64,000 nucleotides of DNA, from assembly GCA_029255105.1 (NCBI GenBank), contig JAQWWH010000005.1, positions 20,052 to 84,051 on the forward strand, read 5' to 3'. The notes beneath the pieces are model-generated. The model made no database searches and was not told the origin of the DNA. It worked only from the letters and a program-made list of their open reading frames with translations. Positions 1-8,912 of the stretch are shown here, piece by piece (the first letter of the stretch is position 1; every line of letters starts with the position of its first letter). Made by a program: the position numbers and the translations under genes. Source of the DNA: Flavimaricola sp. Lineage in GTDB: Bacteria; Pseudomonadota; Alphaproteobacteria; Rhodobacterales; Rhodobacteraceae.

Positions 1-825
1 GATCACCTCAATCTGTCGCAGACCGCCCTCAGTCATAGGATCCGCAAGCTTGAGGCGGACATCGGGATGCGCCTGTTGTTGCGAACCACCCGCGAAGTGT
101 CGCTGACCGAGGCGGGTCAAGAATTGTTGCCGGTGGCGCGGCGGAACCTTGAGGCGCTTTCCACGGCTTACGGCGCGATGCAGATGCAGGCCAAGGCGCA
201 GCAGCAGACCCTCACGTTCGCCTGCCTGCCGACCTTCGCCCATTTCTACCTGCCGTCCGTCCTTGAGGACTTTGCCCGCACCCATCCGAAGATGTCGATC
301 CGTTTGCAGGAACAACCCGCCGGTCGGATCACCGAGATCGTCACCTCGGGCGAGGCGGAGTTCGGCGTGACCTTGCTGGGGGCACAGCCCTGGGATCTGG
401 AGTTCACGGCGATCCGCCGCGAGCCCTATGTCCTTCTCGTTGGTCCCGAACATCGTCTGGCTGGGCAAAAGACTGTCGTCCGGGATGACCTGGCAAGCGA
501 GCTTTTCGTGCGGATCAACACACAGTCGACGAACCGTCAGATGGTCGACGATTTTCTGGGCCCCGTCGCCGATACCATCGACTGGCGGTACGAGGTGCAG
601 AACGCCACGATGGCCATGGCCATGGTCCAGCAAGGGGCGGCGGTCACCGTCCTGCCCGGCCTGACTGCCAAGATGAGCGTCGGACGTCTGGTCGGACTGC
701 CCTTTGCCGATGTCGATATGTTCCGAACGCTTGGCATCCTCAAGCGGCGCGGCGCGCCCCTGTCTGACGCCGCACAGGCCCTGTTGGATCAGATCATGGC
801 AGTTATTGACAGTGACGACGCCTGA
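1..825 (+). CDS. LysR-family transcriptional regulator (5' end outside window)
   Basis: The reading frame is open from base 1, so the gene starts before the window. The visible N-terminus is the second half of a LysR winged helix-turn-helix (LSQTALSHRIRKLEADIG, then RLLLRTTREVSLTEAGQ). It is followed by a LysR substrate-binding domain of about 190 residues with the usual FACLPTFAHFYLPSVL opening strand. LysR proteins bind a small effector in that domain and activate or repress nearby operons. Its neighbour on the right runs towards it, so the gene it controls may lie to the left of the window. A role in the tricarboxylate island is possible because tricarballylate operons elsewhere use a LysR regulator (TcuR). 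That link is inference only. Confidence 0.9.
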   Translation, partial: DHLNLSQTALSHRIRKLEADIGMRLLLRTTREVSLTEAGQELLPVARRNLEALSTAYGAMQMQAKAQQQTLTFACLPTFAHFYLPSVLEDFARTHPKMSIRLQEQPAGRITEIVTSGEAEFGVTLLGAQPWDLEFTAIRREPYVLLVGPEHRLAGQKTVVRDDLASELFVRINTQSTNRQMVDDFLGPVADTIDWRYEVQNATMAMAMVQQGAAVTVLPGLTAKMSVGRLVGLPFADVDMFRTLGILKRRGAPLSDAAQALLDQIMAVIDSDDA

Positions 826-1031
826 CACGACACCAGCCATCTGGCCGTTGCCGCATTGGCCGGGCGTTCGGGCCGACATTGTCTGTCCAACCCTCAATTC
901 GCGTTGATCGGCTCGGGTTCGCAGCTGATCTGGCAACATGGATGCGGTTTCGCATTTGGCCGATCCTGCCAAGGTTGGCCCTGTGTCAGGGGGGTCCGAC
1001 CAATCCTCAAGGATGTGTACCCTAATGGCCC

Positions 1032-2663
1032 TTATCCCTTGTGCGGATGCGCGCGATGCATGACCGGTGACGCCACTTTGTCAGAGATCGGGAAATCCCA
1101 AAGAGCGACCCCGGCGACGTCTTTGACCAGATCAGGCACCCTGTCCAGATCGTCGACCCGGTGCCCCGTGGCCCCAAATCCGCGTGCGATGGCGGCAAGG
1201 TCCGTCCGTCCAAAGACCGCGCCCGCGTCACTCAGGCCCTCGGCCCGCAACTTGTGGATTTCTGACCCGTAGGCCCCGTCGTTCAGGACGCAGATCACGA
1301 TCTTAAGGCCGTGGCGCACCATGGTCTCAAGTTCCTGAATATGCATCAGGATGCTGCCGTCCCCGTCGAACAGGACGACGGTCTTGTCCGGCCGGGCGGC
1401 GGCCACGCCCATGGCAAAGGCGATGCCATTTCCAATGGCCCCGAACTCTCGGATCGTCAGGAACTGCGCGTAGGGGCGGGATGGCATCTGGGTGAAATAG
1501 AAAGAGCAGTGCCCCGAGGAATTCACCATCTCCCAATCTGGCGGCAGGGCGGCCTCAAGTGCAGCGACCACGTCGCGAGGATCATGAACCTCTGGCTCCG
1601 GGTGGCGGGGGCTTGCGTCGGCAGGTGTGGTGGCGATGCGGTTGGCAAGGGCGTCGGTCCGCCAGTCCGCCGGTCGGTTGGCGACCGCGTCGGTGAGGGT
1701 GGCAACGCCCATAGCGGCGTCGGCGCGAATATGACTGTCGGCGGCCACGCGCCCTTGCGACTGGACCGCGGGCTGGGTGTCGATCTGCAGGACATGGGCC
1801 TGGCCGAACAGCTTGCCCCCGTCGGCATTGTGATGGGCAAGGCTGCACCCGACCGCGATGACGAGGTCGGCCTGACCCAGAAGATCGCGGGCCACATCGG
1901 TCGAAAATCCGCCAGCGACGCCGATGCTGAACGCGTCCCCGGCAAACAGGCCGCGCGCGGGCAGGGTGGTGGCCAGCATTGCGTCCAGCTTGGCGGCCAG
2001 CAGGCGGATCTCATCCACCGCATGCACGGCACCAAGGCCCGCCATCACGACAATCCGCTTGGCTTTGGCGATCCGTTCGGCTGCCTGCGCGATATCGGCG
2101 GGATTGGGTGGGATCGGGCCGACCTTTGGCAGCATGTCGAGGGACGGCGTGGGCGGGACGTCAGGGCCGTCCCAGACCTTGTCCTGCAGATCAAAGGGCA
2201 CGCCGATGACCACCGGGCGCTGCTCTTGCCGGGCCTGGACAAAGGCGTCGCGGATCTGCGTCGGCATCCGCGCCAGGTCGTGAAGCGAATGATAGGCGGC
2301 CCCTGTGGCCGTGATGATCGGCCCCTGGTCGATACCCTGATTGTACCAACCTTTGCCCAAAGGCGCCTCGCCCGCAAAGACAACGACCGGCAGGTGGGCG
2401 CGCACGGCAGCAGGCAATGCGGTCAGCACCTGCGTCAGGCCCGGCCCGCAGGTGGTGGTCGCCACCCCGACGGACCCTGTCTTGCGGGCATAGGCCATCG
2501 CGGCGGCGACGGCGCAATGTTCGTGCCGGACATAGATCATCCGGCAGCCGCCATCGGCCATCCGGGTGGCCCAGTTCATGTTGGCATCCCCAAGAAGGGA
2601 AAAGCAGGTGTCCACCCCTTCGTTCAGAAACGCCGCAGCAAGGGCGTCATAGACCCTAGGCAT
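1032..2663 (-). CDS. ThDP-dependent enzyme, acetolactate synthase/2-oxoacid decarboxylase superfamily
   Basis: The protein has about 543 residues and the three-domain layout of this superfamily. The N-terminal Pyr domain carries the cofactor-activating glutamate in YVRHEH (about Glu48). A central Rossmann-like domain follows. The C-terminal PP domain has the GDG...N motif (GDGSILMH to VLND, about 434-461). Such enzymes decarboxylate 2-oxoacids or ligate the resulting aldehyde; the substrate cannot be read from the sequence. It is the last gene of the minus-strand tricarboxylate operon and overlaps the end of the PrpF-like gene, which suggests translational coupling. Two starts are possible: 2663 (MPRVYDAL) or 2675 (MWPLMPRV). 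I chose 2663 because relatives begin near that sequence, but the evidence is weak. I found no typical acetolactate synthase context, so I do not call it ilvB. Confidence 0.85.
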   Translation of the reverse strand: MPRVYDALAAAFLNEGVDTCFSLLGDANMNWATRMADGGCRMIYVRHEHCAVAAAMAYARKTGSVGVATTTCGPGLTQVLTALPAAVRAHLPVVVFAGEAPLGKGWYNQGIDQGPIITATGAAYHSLHDLARMPTQIRDAFVQARQEQRPVVIGVPFDLQDKVWDGPDVPPTPSLDMLPKVGPIPPNPADIAQAAERIAKAKRIVVMAGLGAVHAVDEIRLLAAKLDAMLATTLPARGLFAGDAFSIGVAGGFSTDVARDLLGQADLVIAVGCSLAHHNADGGKLFGQAHVLQIDTQPAVQSQGRVAADSHIRADAAMGVATLTDAVANRPADWRTDALANRIATTPADASPRHPEPEVHDPRDVVAALEAALPPDWEMVNSSGHCSFYFTQMPSRPYAQFLTIREFGAIGNGIAFAMGVAAARPDKTVVLFDGDGSILMHIQELETMVRHGLKIVICVLNDGAYGSEIHKLRAEGLSDAGAVFGRTDLAAIARGFGATGHRVDDLDRVPDLVKDVAGVALWDFPISDKVASPVMHRAHPHKG

Positions 2664-3771
2664 CAGGGGCCACATCCTGAAGCAGGGCCGCCGGGACCAA
2701 TACCTCGCCCCGCGCGATCAGGCGGGCGGTCCGGATAAGACCGGCGGCATGTATCGTCGTGCCCTCGGGCCCTTGGGAATAGTCGACCGTGACCTCCATC
2801 AGCCCTTGCGGATGCTCGACCGAGATTCTGGCGGGTGTGCCTTCCGGCAGGTTGGCCAGCCCGTCCGCCACGGTGCCGGGTGTCAGGGCGCAGGCGGCGA
2901 CGCATTGGGACCCGGTGACGGCCATCGTCGGGTGGGTCTTCCACGGCATGAAGTACCGCACGCAGATGCTGCCCCCATCCTTCGGCGCGGCCAGCAGACC
3001 GATCTTTGGCGTGACCGAGCGGGTTACGTCGCCCAGCCCCATCATCTTTCCCGCCTGTAGCCGGATCGCTTCCATCCGCTTGAACAACGCCTCGTTGGCG
3101 TCGAGTTCGGCGGCGGTCTCGTAGCCCGTTAGCCCAAAGGCGTCGGCGCGGGCGATCATCATCGGCATCGCCACGTCCATCAGGGTCACGTCGACCCCGT
3201 CGATCGTGTCCCTTTGATTGCCGGTGGGCAGCATGGCTCCACAGCTTGTGCCGACAACCCCAAGGAAGTTCACGGCCACAGGGGCGGCGGTGCCCAGAAC
3301 GCCGGCAATCTCGGTGTCGCCCGAATAGGTGACCTGTCCGCCGGGGGTCTGTACCACCGCCTTGACGATCGCACCGGTGTTGACGGCCCGGATGGTCAGG
3401 GTCGTCTCGTCGCCCGTGGCCGGGATCAGCCCCATTTCGATGGCGGCCGGTCCGACACCAACCAGAATGTTGCCGCAGGTGGGGCCGTAGTCGACCTCTC
3501 GCTCTGACACACCAACCTGACCAAAGAAGTAGTCGATGTCGATCCCGTCCTCTTCGGACACCGACAGCATCGCCACCTTGGTTGTGACGGCGGTTCCGCC
3601 GCCAAGACCGTCGATGTTGTTGGGGTGGCCTGCCCCCACAACCTCGATCAGAACCTTGGACAGGGTCTCCAGGTCGGCGGGCAGATCCTCGCGCCGAAAG
3701 TAGGGACCGCGTGAAGATCCTCCGCGCATAAAGAGGACGGGGATGCCGATTTGGGTCATGGACGTGCTCAT
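2656..3771 (-). CDS. PrpF/GalD-family isomerase (4-oxalomesaconate tautomerase or aconitate isomerase type)
   Basis: The protein has 371 residues with the two-lobed PrpF fold. Recognisable stretches are the start IPVLFMRGGSSRG, the glycine-rich GLGGGTAVTTKVAML, the DYGPTCGNILVGV segment and the late FMPWKTHPTMAVTGSQCVA segment. Known family members shift double bonds or change cis/trans geometry in unsaturated tricarboxylates: PrpF (2-methylaconitate), GalD (4-oxalomesaconate) and LigU. The start overlaps the stop of the TctA-TctB gene by four bases, so the two are co-translated. Position beside a tricarboxylate transporter and opposite TcuAB fits an aconitate-like substrate. The overall look is closer to GalD than to PrpF, but a specific reaction cannot be assigned. 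GalD would also imply gallate genes, and none is visible here. Confidence 0.88.
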   Translation of the reverse strand: MSTSMTQIGIPVLFMRGGSSRGPYFRREDLPADLETLSKVLIEVVGAGHPNNIDGLGGGTAVTTKVAMLSVSEEDGIDIDYFFGQVGVSEREVDYGPTCGNILVGVGPAAIEMGLIPATGDETTLTIRAVNTGAIVKAVVQTPGGQVTYSGDTEIAGVLGTAAPVAVNFLGVVGTSCGAMLPTGNQRDTIDGVDVTLMDVAMPMMIARADAFGLTGYETAAELDANEALFKRMEAIRLQAGKMMGLGDVTRSVTPKIGLLAAPKDGGSICVRYFMPWKTHPTMAVTGSQCVAACALTPGTVADGLANLPEGTPARISVEHPQGLMEVTVDYSQGPEGTTIHAAGLIRTARLIARGEVLVPAALLQDVAPDA

Positions 3772-5783
3772 GTCAGGGGCCAGGGAAGGTCAAAGTAGGC
3801 CTGCAACAGGCCGGGCGGAAAATCCCGTCCCAGAACGCCTGCCAGGAACAGGATGAAGGCCACGCCGCCCGCCATGTAAAGGGTGCTTGCCACCCAGCTC
3901 AGGCCGCCGCGAATGCGGAAGAACAACAAAAGGAACAGGCACAGCGCTATGACGAGGCCAAAGATGAAGGTCATCACCAGAAGGCCAAGGAACCATGACA
4001 GCGTCCACCAAAGCCCTTGCGGCGCTTCGGCGTCCGATCCGCCGGCCTCCAGGTCGATAAAGGCCTCATCCGTCTCGGGCGAAAGGCGCATCCGGATCAA
4101 CAGGGCAAAACAGCCCGCCAGCGTCACGATGCCCACCACCAGCGGAAAGATCTTGTCGCCAAAGCGGGTGATGGTCGACGCGTCCCAGACAGAAACCGCG
4201 ATATAGGCGGTGATGCACAGCAGGAAGATGACCGGCGCCCGCTTGGCGCCCGTTGGGGCGTCGATGTTCTCGCGGATGTTCTTGGACTGTTTGATCCCGA
4301 TCCAGATCGACAGAACCGTCAGGACCAGAATGCCGATGGACAGGGGGGTAAAGATATAGTCGAACCCGGCTTCCCAGCTGCGCCGGAACCGCGAGGCCGC
4401 GATCTGGTTGGCCATGTTGGCAAAGCCCTCTGCCTGCGCCGACAGCACAAAGCCGATCAGGAATGCCGGTCGCGAATAGTCGAACCGGCGCAGCAGGATG
4501 CCCAGAAACCCGATGCCGATCAGGGCGACAAGGTCACCGATCGACTGACGCGACTGGAACGCGGCAAAGGCGATGATCATAAAGAGGTAGGGGGCCAGCA
4601 GGGTAAAGCGGATGGTGGTCAGCTTGGCGATGTATTTCGACAGGACGATGCACAGGCCCGCCCCGATCACATTGGCCAGCGCCAGCGACCAGACAATGGT
4701 GTAGGTCGTCGACAGGTCCTGCCGCACCATATGCGGGCCGGGTGACAGGCCCAAAAGGGCAAGGCCGCCCAGGAACACCGCCATCGACCCTGACCCGGGA
4801 ATACCGAAGATCAGGGTGGGGATAAGCCCGCCGCCTTCCTTGGCATTGTTGGACGATTCAGGTGCAATGACGCCCCGGATGTCGCCCTGGCCAAAGTTTT
4901 CCTTGTTCTTGGCGGTCTGCACGGCAAAGCCGTAGGCGATCCAGTCGACCACCGATCCGCCAAGGCCGGGGATGATCCCGACAGTCACCCCAATGAAGGC
5001 CGAGCGGGTGGAGAGCCAGATATTCGCCCACCAATCCTTGATCCCCTGCATCCAGCCAAGGCCAAGCTGGCCCGAAGTTGCGATGGGTTTGTCCTGCCGC
5101 AAAAGCGAGACGATTTCGGGGATTGCGTAAATGCCAAGGCCAACGATGACAAGCTGAAGCCCGTCGACAAGGTAGGGAATGTCATAGGTCGACATCCGCA
5201 AGGACCCGCCTGCGCCCGCGGCACCGATGGTGCCAGCCATCAGCCCCATGCCAGCGGCAATAACACCCTTCAAAGGCACGCGCCCTGCAAGGATCGCCAC
5301 CATCGACAGGCCTAGCACGGTGATCATCAGCATCTCTGGCAGACCAAAAGCGAGGATCAGGGGCCGGGCGATGAAGATAAAGCAGGTCAGCACCACCGCG
5401 CCCAGAAGCCCGCCATACAGCGATGACATGAAGGCCGCCGCCAATGCGCGGGCCGCCTGACCCTTTTTGGCAAGGGGAAAGCCGTCAAGCACCGTCGCCT
5501 GAGACGCCGACGAACCCGGAATGCCCAGCAAAACGGACGAGAATGTATCGGATGTGGGGATGACCGCGATCAGGCCGACCATCAGTGCCAGACCAGAGAC
5601 CGGCTCCATCCCGAACATGAATGGCAGAACAAGGCTCAGGCCGGCAATGCCGCCCAGGCCGGGGAGAACGCCGATCGACAGACCCAGAAGCACACCTGCG
5701 ACCAGGAACATCAGCTGTTCGGGGCGGAAGATTAGCGTGACCGCCTCGCCCAGGGCGGGCAGGGCTGTGGCGAACATATCCAT
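3768..5783 (-). CDS. Tripartite tricarboxylate transporter permease, TctA-TctB fusion
   Basis: The protein has 671 residues, well above the roughly 500 of a lone TctA. Residues 1 to about 500 are a TctA large permease: the repeated GLSIGVLPGLGG and TVGIIPGLGG signatures, GLPEMLMITVLGLSMVAI, and about 11-12 hydrophobic segments. After a short polar linker (about 500-510) come four more membrane segments with the spacing of TctB, the small permease subunit, ending FPPGLLQAYFDLPWPLT. Both membrane subunits of the tripartite (TTT) system are therefore made as one chain, and no separate tctB is present. The gene lies downstream of the binding protein and overlaps the PrpF-like gene by four bases. 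Proteins of this kind import citrate-like acids using an ion gradient. Confidence 0.92.
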   Translation of the reverse strand: MDMFATALPALGEAVTLIFRPEQLMFLVAGVLLGLSIGVLPGLGGIAGLSLVLPFMFGMEPVSGLALMVGLIAVIPTSDTFSSVLLGIPGSSASQATVLDGFPLAKKGQAARALAAAFMSSLYGGLLGAVVLTCFIFIARPLILAFGLPEMLMITVLGLSMVAILAGRVPLKGVIAAGMGLMAGTIGAAGAGGSLRMSTYDIPYLVDGLQLVIVGLGIYAIPEIVSLLRQDKPIATSGQLGLGWMQGIKDWWANIWLSTRSAFIGVTVGIIPGLGGSVVDWIAYGFAVQTAKNKENFGQGDIRGVIAPESSNNAKEGGGLIPTLIFGIPGSGSMAVFLGGLALLGLSPGPHMVRQDLSTTYTIVWSLALANVIGAGLCIVLSKYIAKLTTIRFTLLAPYLFMIIAFAAFQSRQSIGDLVALIGIGFLGILLRRFDYSRPAFLIGFVLSAQAEGFANMANQIAASRFRRSWEAGFDYIFTPLSIGILVLTVLSIWIGIKQSKNIRENIDAPTGAKRAPVIFLLCITAYIAVSVWDASTITRFGDKIFPLVVGIVTLAGCFALLIRMRLSPETDEAFIDLEAGGSDAEAPQGLWWTLSWFLGLLVMTFIFGLVIALCLFLLLFFRIRGGLSWVASTLYMAGGVAFILFLAGVLGRDFPPGLLQAYFDLPWPLT

Positions 5784-5817
5784 TTGGCTGATCCTGACGT
5801 CGCAGTCGTTCGGGGGG

Positions 5818-5846
5818 ACCTTGCCCGGCTACGTGCCGGGCAAGGT
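5818..5846 (-). terminator. Perfect hairpin between tctC and tctAB (attenuator or mRNA-stabilising stem)
   Basis: A perfect 12-base stem (accttgcccggc / gccgggcaaggt) with a 5-base loop lies 35 bases upstream of the permease start and just after the binding-protein stop. On the transcribed strand it is followed by cytosines, not a U tract, so it is a poor full terminator. Stems at this place in solute-transport operons often protect the binding-protein mRNA or reduce permease expression; that role is inferred. Confidence 0.6.
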
Positions 5847-5862
5847 ACTTTGCATTACTGCA

Positions 5863-6945
5863 CTACTGCATCGAGACGCCGTAGGCCTCGTTCAGCCAGT
5901 TCAGGACGAAACCGCGTGCTTCGTCGGAAACCTTCGTGGCCTGATCGCTGGCGCTGCGGCCACCGTCGCCGGTCAGCTGCGGGTAGACGCCAAGCTCGGC
6001 GGCTGCCAGCTCAGCAAAGTCGGGCCGTGCGAGGATGTCGCGGAACGCCTGCTCGTACATTGCGACCACTTCGGGCGATGCCGTGCCGGGCAGGTAAACC
6101 ATCTTCTGGGCGGCAAAGCCCGAGATGAAGAACGCTTTCCAGGCGTCCCATGCCAGGCCTTCGGTGTCGCAAGCGGCTGTTGCCTCGCAAACCTCTTTAA
6201 AGCTCGGGATGTCGGGGAAGGTGGGATCGCGCACGATCAGGCCATTCTCGTCCAGCGCGCCAAAGCTGAAGGCAGGCACTGCAAGACCCTGCTCGACCAG
6301 CGGGATGACGCTGGCGATGTAGGCAGACGAGGTCTGATAGTCGATGTTGGCTTCGCCACGCTCGAACATCAGGCGGCCATCGCCACGGCCTTCGATGCCG
6401 AAGACGGGGTCAACCTGAAGGCCAAGCATCTGGAAGGACAGAAGCGGGACGAGGTCAAGCGTGGTCGCACCCTGCGAGCCATAGAGGAAGAATTCGTCCC
6501 CAAGGTCGTCAAAGTCGCCGTCGAAACGTGCGCCCAGATCTGGCGGAAGGAACACAACGCCGCCGGTGCCCGATGCCAGAACCGGCTGCCAGTCGCTATA
6601 TTCGTAGCGCACGCGCGGATCGCCCAGCAGGTAGGGGAACTGGGTCGAACCAGAGGTGCCGAAGATCAGGGTACCATCGTCGGTCGTCTGTTCCTGAAAC
6701 CAGTTGGCGCCCTCGGTGGAACCGGCACCCGGACGATAGCGGACCACGACCGTGGGATTGCCGGGCAGGGCCTCGCTTAGCAGCGGGGCGTAAAAGTTGG
6801 CCCAACGGGCCGAGCCGCCGGATTCGGAAAACGGAATAACATATTCAACGGTTTCGCCGGCCAGGTCCTGTGCCTGACCCATGCTGGCCGTCGCTGCGGC
6901 CACCGCGCCGGCAATCATGCCAAGCGCTTTCAATTTCATGGACAT
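5863..6945 (-). CDS. TctC-family tricarboxylate substrate-binding protein
   Basis: The protein has 360 residues. The start at 6945 gives MSMKLKALGMIAGAVAAATASMGQAQ, a signal peptide with cleavage probably after AQA or AQ, and is preceded by a GGGAGAGAG ribosome-binding site. An in-frame start at 7230 would add about 95 implausible residues. The mature protein follows the TTT binding-protein pattern (VEYVIPFSESGGSARWANFYAPLL and later the GAGSTEGANWF segment). It is somewhat long and divergent, with an extra insertion near CEATAACDTEG that contains two cysteines. In the periplasm it would capture the substrate and hand it to the fused TctA-TctB permease encoded immediately downstream. The serine-rich SESGGSARW replaces the more usual PxxPGG loop, so the ligand may not be plain citrate. 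Confidence 0.85.
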   Translation of the reverse strand: MSMKLKALGMIAGAVAAATASMGQAQDLAGETVEYVIPFSESGGSARWANFYAPLLSEALPGNPTVVVRYRPGAGSTEGANWFQEQTTDDGTLIFGTSGSTQFPYLLGDPRVRYEYSDWQPVLASGTGGVVFLPPDLGARFDGDFDDLGDEFFLYGSQGATTLDLVPLLSFQMLGLQVDPVFGIEGRGDGRLMFERGEANIDYQTSSAYIASVIPLVEQGLAVPAFSFGALDENGLIVRDPTFPDIPSFKEVCEATAACDTEGLAWDAWKAFFISGFAAQKMVYLPGTASPEVVAMYEQAFRDILARPDFAELAAAELGVYPQLTGDGGRSASDQATKVSDEARGFVLNWLNEAYGVSMQ

Positions 6946-7101
6946 TTCTCTCTCCCTATCAAAACGAGGACGCGGCCTCATCCAACCGGGATCGCGGCGG
7001 TCAAAAAACCACACGTTTCCTCCCCCCGGTCGGCCGAGCAGGTCCGACAATTCTCGAGGGTGGCACGATGTCGCAGCTTCGGCAAACGCTATTTTTCGAC
7101 G

Positions 7102-7113
7102 GATTAATGAATC
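7102..7113. promoter_or_regulatory. Inverted repeat GATTaatgAATC upstream of tctC
   Basis: A 12-base inverted repeat lies about 160 bases upstream of the tctC start and 15 bases from the stop of the preceding gene, in an AT-rich patch of otherwise GC-rich DNA. It could be a binding site for the LysR or GntR regulator of this island. The only evidence is symmetry, base composition and position. Confidence 0.25.
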
Positions 7114-7127
7114 TCTTGCATCAAACT

Positions 7128-8912
7128 CTATCGTCCGATGGCATAGGCCTGCATCAGTCGCGGTGTGGCGGCGCCGCGCATCAGGCCGGACGGGGACCGG
7201 GTGACGGCTGTCAAACGGCCAATGGCCCAAGGTTCAGACAACTCGACCTGATGCCCACGCCCGCGCAAGGCCTCGACTGCATCGGCCCCGGCTGACGGTT
7301 CGATTGTCAGATGCCCGGCCTTGAGGTTGCGCGGATAGAAAGAGGCCTGAAGATGCCCGGTATGGAACAGCGGCGCATCGATGGCCGCCTGCAGGTCCAG
7401 CCCCTGATGCAAAAGCCGCATCAGGAAGATCACTTGCCATTGGTCCTGTTGATCGCCGCCCGGCGTGCCAAAGGCCATCCGGGTCGCGTCCTCGTATTCC
7501 GCCATCGAAGGCGAAAGGGTCGTGCGGGGCCGATGACCGGGGGCCAGCGAGGTGGCCAGCCCGTCCTGCAGCCAGAACATCTGCGCCCTTGAGTTCAGTG
7601 GCACTCCAAGCCCCGGAATGGCGGGCGAGGATTGCAGCCATCCGCCTGACGGCGTGGCCGAGATCATGTTGCCCCACCGGTCGACCACGTCGATATGAAC
7701 CGTGTCGCCGCGCCGTTCGGTCAGATGGGCCATGGTCGGCTCGCCCGCCCCGACAGACGGCCCCGGAATGTTGGTCTTGAGCGAGCGCGCCACGGCGGCG
7801 TCCGCCCAGGCCTCGTAGCCCGGTACCGCACCGGGGCGTAGGGTAAGGCTGGCCTCACCGGTAATCTGGGCCCGGCGCTGGTCGGCATAGTCCTTGGACA
7901 GCAGGCGTTCGATGGGCAGATCGCGGAACTTTGGATCGCCATAGTAGGCTTCGCGGTCGGCCATCGATAGTTTGATCGTCTCGGTCACCAGATGCGCAAA
8001 GTTGGCGGTGTCCCTTGGATCAATGTCCAGGCCGTCAAGAACGTTCAGGGATTGCAAAAGGCTGGGCCCTTGCGTCCAGGCGCCCGCCTTCCACACGGTC
8101 ATGCCGTTGGTCGTGGTGGACAGGGGGGCCTCGTAGGTGGCTTGCCAGCCGGCCATGTCCTCACCAGTCAACACGCCTTTGCGCCGTCCGCCAGCGGCGT
8201 CCATGACACAGGCGGTTTGCAGGTAGGTGTCGATGGCCTCGGCAATGAACCCTTGGGAAGAGGCGCGCCGCGCGGCGTCGATCTGGGCCGGGCGGGATGT
8301 CTCTGCCTCGGCCTCGGTCAGGACACGTTCCCACATGTCGGCAAGGGCCGGGTTGCAGAACAGGGCGTCGGCGGCGGGCACGTTGTCGCCAGGCAACCAG
8401 GTCGCAGCAGAGGTGGGCCATTCGGTCCGAAAGAAATCGGCCAGTCCCGCAATCGTTGCCGCCACGCGCGGCAGCATCGGGTGGCCGGATCGGGCATAGT
8501 GGATGGCGGGTTCCAGTACGTCGCGCAGGGGCAATTGACCGTGATCGCGCAGGATCAGCATCCATGCGTCGAATGCGCCCGGAATGACCGTCGCCAAAAG
8601 GCCCGAGCCTGGGATAAGGTCCAGCCCTTCGGCCTTGTAGTGGGCAATGGTGGCACCTGCCGGTGCGGTGCCTTGTCCGCAGACGACGGTGGGTTCGGCG
8701 GCACCGGCCGGGCGGATCAACGCAGGCATATCGCCGAAAGGTCCGTTCAGATGCGGTTCCACCACATGCAGTACGAACCCCATGGCAGCAGCGGCATCAA
8801 AGGCGTTTCCACCACGCTCCAGAAGTCGCATGCCAACCGCACTGGCCATCCAGTGGGTGGATGCAACCATGCCATAGGTGCCCTTCAACTCGGGTCGTGT
8901 CGTAAACGTCAT
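7128..8912 (-). CDS. Gamma-glutamyltranspeptidase-family Ntn hydrolase, no visible signal peptide
   Basis: The protein has 594 residues, the normal length for the family. The self-cleavage and nucleophile region is GDTVHIDVVDRWGN, with Thr404 aligned to the catalytic threonine of classical enzymes (TTHYSVVD there). Other family segments are MVASTHWMASAVGMRLLERGGNAFDAAAA at the N-terminus, and the substrate-loop region SPSMAEYE and GTPGGDQQDQWQ. The family cleaves gamma-glutamyl amides such as glutathione, or related amides. Unlike the Escherichia coli enzyme it begins directly with MTFTTRPELKGTYG and shows no signal peptide, so it is probably cytoplasmic. It starts inside the stop of the AbrB-like gene (four-base overlap). 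Why such an enzyme sits in a tricarboxylate island is unclear; it may release an amidated substrate. Confidence 0.88.
   Translation of the reverse strand: MTFTTRPELKGTYGMVASTHWMASAVGMRLLERGGNAFDAAAAMGFVLHVVEPHLNGPFGDMPALIRPAGAAEPTVVCGQGTAPAGATIAHYKAEGLDLIPGSGLLATVIPGAFDAWMLILRDHGQLPLRDVLEPAIHYARSGHPMLPRVAATIAGLADFFRTEWPTSAATWLPGDNVPAADALFCNPALADMWERVLTEAEAETSRPAQIDAARRASSQGFIAEAIDTYLQTACVMDAAGGRRKGVLTGEDMAGWQATYEAPLSTTTNGMTVWKAGAWTQGPSLLQSLNVLDGLDIDPRDTANFAHLVTETIKLSMADREAYYGDPKFRDLPIERLLSKDYADQRRAQITGEASLTLRPGAVPGYEAWADAAVARSLKTNIPGPSVGAGEPTMAHLTERRGDTVHIDVVDRWGNMISATPSGGWLQSSPAIPGLGVPLNSRAQMFWLQDGLATSLAPGHRPRTTLSPSMAEYEDATRMAFGTPGGDQQDQWQVIFLMRLLHQGLDLQAAIDAPLFHTGHLQASFYPRNLKAGHLTIEPSAGADAVEALRGRGHQVELSEPWAIGRLTAVTRSPSGLMRGAATPRLMQAYAIGR

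Noticed and set aside
1311..2738. Long open frame antisense to the ThDP enzyme gene (475 codons)
   Set aside because: High GC makes antisense frames open. The translation has no recognisable motif, and the opposite strand encodes a clear enzyme.
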